A stretch of DNA of 64,000 nucleotides from Rhynchopus sp. YZ270_cl-10 (taxonomy: Eukaryota; Euglenozoa; Diplonemea; Diplonemida; Diplonemidae). Made by a program: the position numbers and the translations under genes. Below the pieces are notes generated by a model. It was not told the origin of the DNA. It did no database searches and saw only the letters and a list, made by a program, of their open reading frames with translations. The DNA lies in assembly GCA_964035575.1 (NCBI GenBank), contig OZ037835.1, positions 1,178,001 through 1,242,000 of the forward strand, in the 5' to 3' direction. Below are positions 57,416-64,000 of this stretch, piece by piece; positions within the stretch are counted from its first letter, which is position 1; the number at the start of each line of letters is the position of its first letter.

Positions 57416-58471
57416 ATGCCGAAGAAGCGACACGCAGACAGCACACAGGACAAGAAGCCACCAAAGAGAAGAAAGCTTTCTGCAGACGAGGTCTTGATGG
57501 AGGCTGCCAGGAACGGCGACGCGACTGCCGTGCGGGCGGTCCTTGAGAAGTTTGATTCAAACAGGAAAAATGTTACCATCGATGCTGTGTACGAGGCATG
57601 CAGAGGGAACCACGATGAATGCCTCACACTGCTTCTTCCGTATGTTGACACAACGCAGATGTGCTTTGGGATCCTGCTGAGTGAGTGTGTCCACGCAGAC
57701 CACGTTGCGTGCACGGAGGTCCTCTTGCAGCATTGGAAGTCCGTCTGCAACAACGTGGCGTTTGTCCCACATGATTCCAAGTACAGCGGAGATGCCTGTC
57801 CGGCCATGTGGAAAGACCCTGCAGTGTGTCGCGTCTTGATTGATGCAGGGGCAGACTTACATACGAAAGATGAGTACGGACGTTCGCCTCTGCACACTGC
57901 TTGCGATTCAGGAGCACTTGACATTGTGAAGTTGTTGGTCAGAGCAGGTGCGGGAGTGCGTGCCACAGACACCAAAGGAAGGACGTGTCTCCACGTTGCG
58001 GCGTGTTCTGGACACACCGAGACTGTTCGCTATCTTGTGAGCTTGCCAGAGGTGGATGTGAACCACCGAGACACGCAGAATCATGCGTGGTACTATGCGA
58101 TGGATATCAAGGATACAGATGTGATGCAGGTGCTGATTGATGCAGGTGCAGACATTGACAGAAATATTAGCGACGGTCGTTCGCTTCTGAACACTGCTTG
58201 CGTTTTAGGAGCACTTGACGCTGTGAAGATGTTGGTTGAAGCAGGTGCGGGAGTGCGTACCACAAATTACAAAGGATGGACGTGTCTCCACGTTGCGGCG
58301 TGTTTTGGACACACCGAGACTGTTCGCTATCTTATGTGCTTGCCAGAGGTGGATGTGAATCACCGAGACACTGACAACCGCACTGCGTTGCAATTGGCGG
58401 CTCTTGAGAAGCACACAGACGTGGTGCAGTTGTTTCGTACTCGGAACTTGAGGCAGCAAACTCTCGTATAG
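57416..58471 (+). CDS. Ankyrin-repeat protein 3
   Basis: 351 aa from MPKKRHADSTQDKKPPKRRK (NLS-like). Same cap domain, with the variants EKFDSNRKNVTIDAVYEACR and YVDTTQMCFGILL. About seven ankyrin repeats of the family pattern follow. The C-terminus departs from the repeat at VVQLFRTRNLRQQTLV. The 3' flank (about 58495-58610) matches that after ankyrin gene 1. The leader is shared with genes 1 and 2. Intact; the shortest member. Confidence 0.86.
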   Translation: MPKKRHADSTQDKKPPKRRKLSADEVLMEAARNGDATAVRAVLEKFDSNRKNVTIDAVYEACRGNHDECLTLLLPYVDTTQMCFGILLSECVHADHVACTEVLLQHWKSVCNNVAFVPHDSKYSGDACPAMWKDPAVCRVLIDAGADLHTKDEYGRSPLHTACDSGALDIVKLLVRAGAGVRATDTKGRTCLHVAACSGHTETVRYLVSLPEVDVNHRDTQNHAWYYAMDIKDTDVMQVLIDAGADIDRNISDGRSLLNTACVLGALDAVKMLVEAGAGVRTTNYKGWTCLHVAACFGHTETVRYLMCLPEVDVNHRDTDNRTALQLAALEKHTDVVQLFRTRNLRQQTLV

Positions 58472-59403
58472 CTGCACTGGAGGTGGTGGGGTGTCCCATT
58501 TGAAAGGTGGCACAGGACGAGAGGCTTTCAGCTTGCAATGTTTTCTTCCACACTCCATCTGGAAATGAATCCCTTCTTCGCTGCCATGCGTCTTACCGTC
58601 TCCCCCATGGCACTCTTTCTCAAGCAAATGATTGGTGAAAGGAATAGACAAAAAAAGGATCAGCCGTTCGAATGGTTTACCACCACATATTGTATTGGCC
58701 CTGATGAAAAAAGGATGAAAAAGGAGCAAACAAAAGCTACGTTCTTGAGGACGACTTGTGTCTATAGTAACTAAGTACAAAACCTGCGGGCGACATTGAG
58801 TACAGGACCTTCCTAGGTTGCAGATCGTCAACGCCGCAATTAATGCGAAAGTGACCGCACCACCGTCTCTGCAATTCCAACAGCGCTTTGGCCTGCAGTA
58901 TCTGAGTGCGTGACTATCGACTCCACCACAGTGGGGCAATGTGATTGTCAACACAAAACAACAAAATAAACAGGCATACTTTACCCACACCAACCACCCC
59001 CTCAACTGAGCACAATGAACGGTGCACAGAGAGAAACGCAGCCATTGTGCTGTATGTCCTGAAGCGACAGTGCTGTGCACACCCCACCAATCTCAAGACG
59101 AATACCTTCAGCGGGAAAGGGAAATGCTTCCCCCCGCGAATGCGATGGGACACAACACTGCACGTCTGCTGCGTTTCGGGACCAACTGTGCACGTGAACA
59201 GTGCTGGCGAATGTGTTGTAGGTCGTTAACATGGATTCCGTCATGTCTAATGGGAGGAGAGAAACAGGAAGAAGCTAGCGTGCTTGCCCTCTTTCTAGAG
59301 TTTCCAACGGTACGCAACATTTCAGATCACCCTCCTTCCAACGCCCATAATTGAATGCGATTGACGCGTCTTCTCCTTCCGAATGGGAGACCGGGTAGGA
59401 TTG
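58472..59403. other. Ankyrin 3' flank and unassigned sequence
   Basis: 58495-58610 is the duplicated ankyrin 3' flank. The rest (to 59403) has only short unsupported ORFs and no recognised repeat. Confidence 0.45.
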
Positions 59404-59705
59404 TAGCACGGGGAAGGGGAACTTTGTTGACAAGTGTCGACTTCTCTGGGTTGGTCAATGTGACGCAGGTTGGTGCCAGGTTCCTTCAGAACTGCAGCAG
59501 CGTAACGACCCTGGATATATCTCCACTCAGCAACGTGACGCAGATTAATGCCAGCTTTCTTGTCGCCTGCAACAGCTTAACCGCACTCGATTTATCTGCA
59601 CTCAGCGTGACGCAGGTTGGTCCGCGCTTCCTGTGGAACTACAGCAGCTTAACAACTCTGGATTTGTCACCACTCAGCAACGTGACGCGAGAAGAAGAGG
59701 GGCAC
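59404..59705 (+). pseudogene. Ubl-LRR family A fragment (LRRs only)
   Basis: TLLTSVDFSGLVNVTQVGAR and about four more 24-aa repeats of the family A type (LTALDLSALSVTQVGPRFLW shows a two-residue deletion). It then jumps at DLSPLSNVT directly into 3'-flank sequence (GAAGAAGAGGGGCACAGTCT, also at about 24754 and 62155). The header and basic tail are missing. An internal deletion product of a family A gene. Confidence 0.8.
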
Positions 59706-60934
59706 AGTCTTGCTCACCGTGGCACAGACTACTACTTGGTGCGAGAGGAGAGCTGTGCTGAGCAAGACGTTCCACACATTGTGTTATTTTATATGATTAC
59801 ATGCAATGCTAAAAGGAAATTGAACACCGCTCACTACTCCCATCCTTTTTTCCATTTTTCTAATCCGGGGCGGGTTGGAGTAGAGCCACACCGACAGGTC
59901 GAGGTGTGTGCGTTTCACCACAACCTCTCCCTTTTGTCTTTATTGTTTTTATTGTTGTTTTCGGGGGTGGGGGAAAAACATAAAAAGGAAAAGTAGGGTG
60001 CGGTTTCAATTTCGCTGTGCTGCAAAGTAATTCCCACAAAAACTCATGTACTTTTCATTACAACGTACCTCCCCACCCAACCCCCTTTTTTTTTAACCAA
60101 AAGAAAACCGACGCAGGAGCTTTTCTTGGAACTGTTTTATTCTCCCCACCCCAACAACATCACATTTCAGAAAAACATTGTTTTTTCGTTTTTGTTCACT
60201 TTCTTTTCTTCTCCCTCACACCTGTTTGCTGTGAATTAAATTTTTTCGTCCTGGTCGCAAACGCGAGTTTTCCTGGAAGCGCAGGAAAAATGACTGGGGA
60301 GTGTTGGTGGCTCCGTGACGCCACAGAGCCGGCACACTCGTTGAGTGCCTCACAAAACCTCAAATTTATTCCGCTTTGATTTTATTTATTGTCTTCACGC
60401 TATATTGTTGTTGTTGGGTTGGGAAATAAAACTGTAATTCATCACTCTGAACTCGTTGACACGACGTGGTCTTTCACTGTCTTCTTGGTAGCTTGCACGA
60501 AGAGGTGTGCTCGGTGCTTTCGTGCATTTGTCTGGCACCTCAGCTTGTCTGTGGTTGCAGCACGAGAGCACCTTTGGCGTTCTTCCTTGCGTGGGGTGGG
60601 TGGAGACAGCGTGAAGGCTGTCTGGGCTTCTTGTGAAGAATGGGGCAGGTAACGGTGCATGAGAGAGGCAGGGGCACTTGTTCATTTCATCAAGCACTGC
60701 TCTTGTCTCAGAGGCGAAACCATGCAAACCATACACGAGAGGCTCAAGTCGTCGTTGCCGATGTCGCCACCGCCTCTCATCCGCACACCAACACCGAGCA
60801 CGTGTTTGTTGTACGTGGCACGCCAAGAAGCTTCCCACATCAGCAAGGTGTAGCGTTAGTGCCTCTAGAACCCTTACTTACTTTACCCAACACCCTCCAC
60901 ACACAGAGATCAGAACACAAACCACAACAAAGAC
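59706..60934. other. Family A 3' flank, dispersed repeat, block R and leader
   Basis: 59700-59785 is the LRR-A 3' flank. 59797-59950 is the repeat related to 42680-42860. 60061-60090 and 60433-60850 are block R plus the leader of the next gene (CACACAGAGATCAGAACACA at about 60899-60918). No intact gene. Confidence 0.5.
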
Positions 60935-62071
60935 ATGGACCTGAACATCAAGGGTTTCGACACGAATCAGCACACAGTCGAGGTGGGTGTGGATGACACA
61001 GTGGAGGGCTTGCGGCGGAAGGTGGCGTCTGCAGTGGGGTTGCCTGAAGACGGCTTTTGTATGAGTTTCGGAGACGAAGCGCTGGGAGAAGGAGCGGACA
61101 TGACGCAGCTGAGTGCTGGTGACACAATCATCCTGACGAAGACGCAGAAGTACCAAGCCATTGCAGAGCTTCATGCGTTGGGTGAGACAGACCTGACCGC
61201 CGAGAGGTTGGAGAGTGTGGAGGATCCTGAGGTGGCGTGTTTGCTTCTGCAGGCGGAGGTTGCGACTGTCATTCCGTTTGGGTTCTTGTCACACACTTCG
61301 TTGACGAGACTTGATCTCAGTGCTGAGTCCATTGTGACTCACATTGGAGACGACTTCCTGGCAGAGTGCACCTCGTTGACAAGTGTCGACCTCTCTGGGT
61401 TGAGCAATGTTACGCAGGTTGGTGCGTGGTTCCTTCATAACTGCAGCAGCTTAACTACCCTGGATATATCTCCACTCAGCAACGTAACGCAGATTAATGC
61501 CAACTTTCTTTTCGGATGCAAGAGCTTAGCCGCACTCGATTTATCTGCACTCAGCAACGTAACGGAGGTTGGTCCGCGCTTCCTGTGGAACTGCAGCGGC
61601 TTAACGACCCTGGATATAACTCCACTCAGAAACGCAACGCAGATTAATGATAACTTTCTTTACGGATGCAAGAGCTTAACCGCACTCGATTTATCCGCAC
61701 TCAGCAATGTGACGCAGGTTGGTGTGGGCTTCCTTGAGAGCTGCAGCAGTTTAACGACCATCGATTTATCTCCACTCAGCAACGTGACGCAGGTTGGTCC
61801 TCACTTCCTGTGGAACTGCAGCGGCTTAACAACCCTGGATTTGTCACCACTCAGCAACGTGACGTATATTAGTAACCGTTTTGGAGGTACGTATTTTGCT
61901 GAGAACTGCACTTCGTTGACGAGCATTTACCTTTCCGGCTGCAGCAGTGTTGTGTCCAACGAAGTGAGGAAGGGCGAGAAGCTGAGGAAGCTTGTGGTTG
62001 AAGCACGTCCGAAACGAAGCAGAGACGAATCCCCCGAGCAAAGCCAGAAGCGACGGAGACACGCACAATGA
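60935..62071 (+). CDS. Ubl-LRR family A gene 2 (intact)
   Basis: 378 aa. Residues 1-70 ubiquitin-like (MDLNIKGFDTNQHTVEVGVD ... GDTIILTK). Residues 70-125 linker (QKYQAIAELHALGETDLTAE ... EVACLLLQAEVATVIPFGFL). Residues about 125-340 nine to ten 24-aa LRRs (CSGLTTLDLSPLSNVTYISN type, BspA/LRR_5-like). The C-terminal tail KLVVEARPKRSRDESPEQSQ plus KRRRHAQ is a bipartite NLS-like basic stretch. There is no C-terminal CaaX box, unlike family B. This is the intact reference for the disrupted gene at 23061. Function unknown: a ubiquitin-like header with LRRs suggests a modular binding protein or a proteasome/E3-linked adaptor, which is inference only. Confidence 0.9.
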   Translation: MDLNIKGFDTNQHTVEVGVDDTVEGLRRKVASAVGLPEDGFCMSFGDEALGEGADMTQLSAGDTIILTKTQKYQAIAELHALGETDLTAERLESVEDPEVACLLLQAEVATVIPFGFLSHTSLTRLDLSAESIVTHIGDDFLAECTSLTSVDLSGLSNVTQVGAWFLHNCSSLTTLDISPLSNVTQINANFLFGCKSLAALDLSALSNVTEVGPRFLWNCSGLTTLDITPLRNATQINDNFLYGCKSLTALDLSALSNVTQVGVGFLESCSSLTTIDLSPLSNVTQVGPHFLWNCSGLTTLDLSPLSNVTYISNRFGGTYFAENCTSLTSIYLSGCSSVVSNEVRKGEKLRKLVVEARPKRSRDESPEQSQKRRRHAQ

Positions 62072-63660
62072 CGACGTGGTGTGTTGGTGGGAGGGCAGCA
62101 CCTCCCCGAGGTGGAGTCTCTGGCAGTATGTCTGCTGCGTCCTCTGGTTCGGAGAAGAAGAGGGGCACAGTCTTGCTCACCGTGGCACAGACTACTACTT
62201 GGTGCGAGAGGAGAGCTGTGCTGAGCAAGACGTTCCACACATTGTGTTCTGTTACGTTGTGTCCCCATTGTGAAGCTTTCTTTTCACTCCTCTGCCTTTT
62301 TGGCTTTACCCCTTTTATGGCAAAATTTGCTGTTTTCTCACTCAATGACTCTATTTCTATTTTTCGGTGGCATGACACTTGTGACATATCGTAGGAAATA
62401 TTTTAGTGTTCGCGAAGACGATTCTTGTGCTCCTCATTCTCCCCACACTATGTCAATACAACAGGTTACACCGTTTGGTCTGTGAGGGTTTGGGGTTTAG
62501 TTCTTATGTCTCTCAGTTCAATGTTGAACTATTTCGAGAGAAGTTAATATATTTTTCAAAAACTACTTCAAACCCAAACCTTTGTATTTTAGTGTGATCT
62601 GGTCGTGAGGAAGCGTTCCAACTTTTCTATGTCTCCCCTCATTTTTCTATTCGCGATTTCCCCCACCCGCGTTTTTAGAATCAACATAGTGTGTACGTTA
62701 GGATTTTGCCTTTTTCCATGCTACAGGAGGATTGGCCACTCCAATATGCATAAAGTTGTTTACTCTTTTGTCCCGAAGGTCAACACGAGAGCTTCTGGAG
62801 GCAGTGCTGAAGGAAGTTCACGTGGATGGCTCTTAATGAGTTGACTGTGGACATATTTGTGCAAAGGTACAAATACAAATAATTCCCCCAAAACAAAACA
62901 AAATACTGTAGCAGTGTGGCTACACTAATGCAACCAAGTTTTCAAAATAGAAGAAAAGCATTCTGACACCTCCTGCAAAGCGTACTCCTTCTATTTGCTC
63001 TCTTTTAAGGATCCTGTGAAGAAAATGTGCCTGCTATCTAGTGATAGTAGTCTGTAAACAAACAGAATTATGTTCCGCTGTGCTGCAAAATATTCCCCAC
63101 AAAAACCCATGTCTTTTTCATTACAACGTACCTCCCCACCCAATCCCCCTCTTTTTTCTGTAATTCATCACTCTGAACTCGTTGACACGACGTGGTCTTT
63201 CACTGTCTTCTTGGTAGCTTGCACGAAGAGGTGTGCTCGGTGCTTTCGTGCATTTGTCTGGCACCTCAGCTTGTCTGTGGTTGCAGCACGAGAGCACCTT
63301 TGACGTTCTTCCTTGCGTGGGGTGGGTGGAGACAGCGTGAAGGCTGTCTGGGCTTCTTGTGCAGAACGGGGCAGGTAACGGTGCATGAGAGAGGCAGGGG
63401 CACTTGTTCATTTCATCAAGCACTGCTCTCGTCTCAGAGGCGAAACCATGCAAACCAGACACGAGATGCGCAAGTCGTCGTTGCCGATGTCGCCACCGCC
63501 TCTCATCCGCACACCAACACCGAGCACGTGTTTGTTGTACGTGGCACGCCAAGAAGCTTCCCACATCAGCAAGGTGTAGCGTTAGTGCCTCTAGAACCCT
63601 TACTTACTTTACCCAACACCCACCACACACAGAGATCAGAACACAAACCACAACAAAGAC
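62072..63660. other. Family A 3' flank (empty site of LINE-B), block R and leader
   Basis: 62072-62300 is the flank in which LINE-B inserted at the other copy; here TTCTTT (62278-62283) is single. 62300-62830 continues with sequence also seen at 31453-31650. About 63000-63050 carries the CTTTTAAGGATCCTGTG repeat. 63160-63660 is block R and leader of the next gene. Confidence 0.6.
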
Positions 63661-64000
63661 ATGGACCTGAACATCAAGGGTTTCGACACGAATCAGCACA
63701 CAGTCGAGGTGGGTGTGGATGACACAGTGGAGGGCTTGCGGCGGAAGGTGGCGTCTGCAATGGGGTTGCCTGAAGACGGCTTTTGCATGAGTTTCGGAGA
63801 CGAAGCGCTGGGAGAAGGAGCGGACATGACGCAGCTGAGTGCTGGTGACACAATCATCCTGACGAAGACGCAGAAGTACCAAGCCATTGCAGAGCTTCAT
63901 GCGTTGGGTGAGACAGACCTGACCGCCGAGAGGTTGGAGAGTGTGGAGGATCCTGAGGTGGCGTGTTTGCTTCTGCAGGCGGAGGTTGCGACTGTCATTC
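63661..64000 (+). CDS. Ubl-LRR family A gene 3 (partial, runs off the window)
   Basis: 113 codons visible: ubiquitin-like header and linker, almost identical to gene 2 (the VASAMGLPEDGF variant as in the 23061 copy). It is cut by the window end in the linker (QAEVATVI). Leader and upstream block match gene 2. Confidence 0.88.
   Translation, partial: MDLNIKGFDTNQHTVEVGVDDTVEGLRRKVASAMGLPEDGFCMSFGDEALGEGADMTQLSAGDTIILTKTQKYQAIAELHALGETDLTAERLESVEDPEVACLLLQAEVATVI

Larger units (their letters stand above)
60433..64000 (+). repeat. Tandem duplication, 2726-bp period, containing Ubl-LRR A genes
   Basis: Block R, leader and gene start recur with a constant offset: the AUG codons are at 60935 and 63661 (2726 bp apart), and CATCACTCTGAACTCG is at about 60438 and 63165. 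The two copies are nearly identical through the header. The second runs off the window, so the number of further copies is unknown. Confidence 0.9.

Noticed and set aside
23061-62071. Ubl-LRR proteins considered as Crinkler-type secreted effectors
   Set aside because: The ubiquitin-like header is reminiscent, but there is no LxLFLAK-type motif or signal peptide; only the modular style is similar.

Overview
The window reads as nuclear DNA of a unicellular eukaryote. Genes are intronless as far as can be seen, use the standard code and nearly all lie on the + strand. Several start downstream of a long pyrimidine tract followed by AG, as in organisms that trans-splice a leader. One LINE carries a 2A peptide and an EN-RT-RNase H layout like trypanosome ingi/L1Tc elements. 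Together this suggests a kinetoplastid (perhaps a free-living bodonid), but no rRNA, tRNA or spliced-leader gene is present to settle it.

1-20.4 kb is repeat territory. A full-length LINE (LINE-A, 290-9463) sits inside a short-period satellite. A second, almost identical LINE-A copy lacking its 3' end (9552-16849) lies head-on to it, so about 6.9 kb is palindromic. Three copies of a 408-bp inverted-repeat DNA transposon (MITE-1) lie in the two LINEs; one filled site can be compared directly with its empty counterpart. Then come a 57-bp satellite, two 5'-truncated LINE-A copies and a 185-bp higher-order satellite array.

20.4-40 kb holds host genes: a likely RNase H2 subunit B (21087-21938), a ubiquitin-like/LRR gene broken by a 603-bp insertion with a 19-bp target duplication (23061-24669), a second LINE (LINE-B, 24884-31446) whose ORF2 is separated from ORF1 by one in-frame UGA and has no upstream AUG, an ankyrin gene, another Ubl-LRR gene, a small membrane protein and an unassigned 219-aa protein.

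40-50.3 kb appears to hold almost no genes. It has a pair of 0.88-kb inverted repeats with a 7.7-kb spacer, a recurring module with a 20-bp GC-rich motif, foldback elements, a minisatellite and one small minus-strand ORF.

50.3-64 kb begins with gene relics (WD40; ankyrin plus ADP-ribosyltransferase-like) and continues as an array of ankyrin and Ubl-LRR genes. Ankyrin genes are followed by Ubl-LRR genes (33.4/35.6 kb, 53.4/55.4 kb, 57.4/60.9 kb), and the last Ubl-LRR unit is tandemly duplicated with a 2726-bp period. The two Ubl-LRR subfamilies share a header but differ at the C-terminus: one ends in a basic NLS-like tail, the other in a CVCM CaaX box. This paired, modular, expanding array is the most distinctive host-gene feature here.
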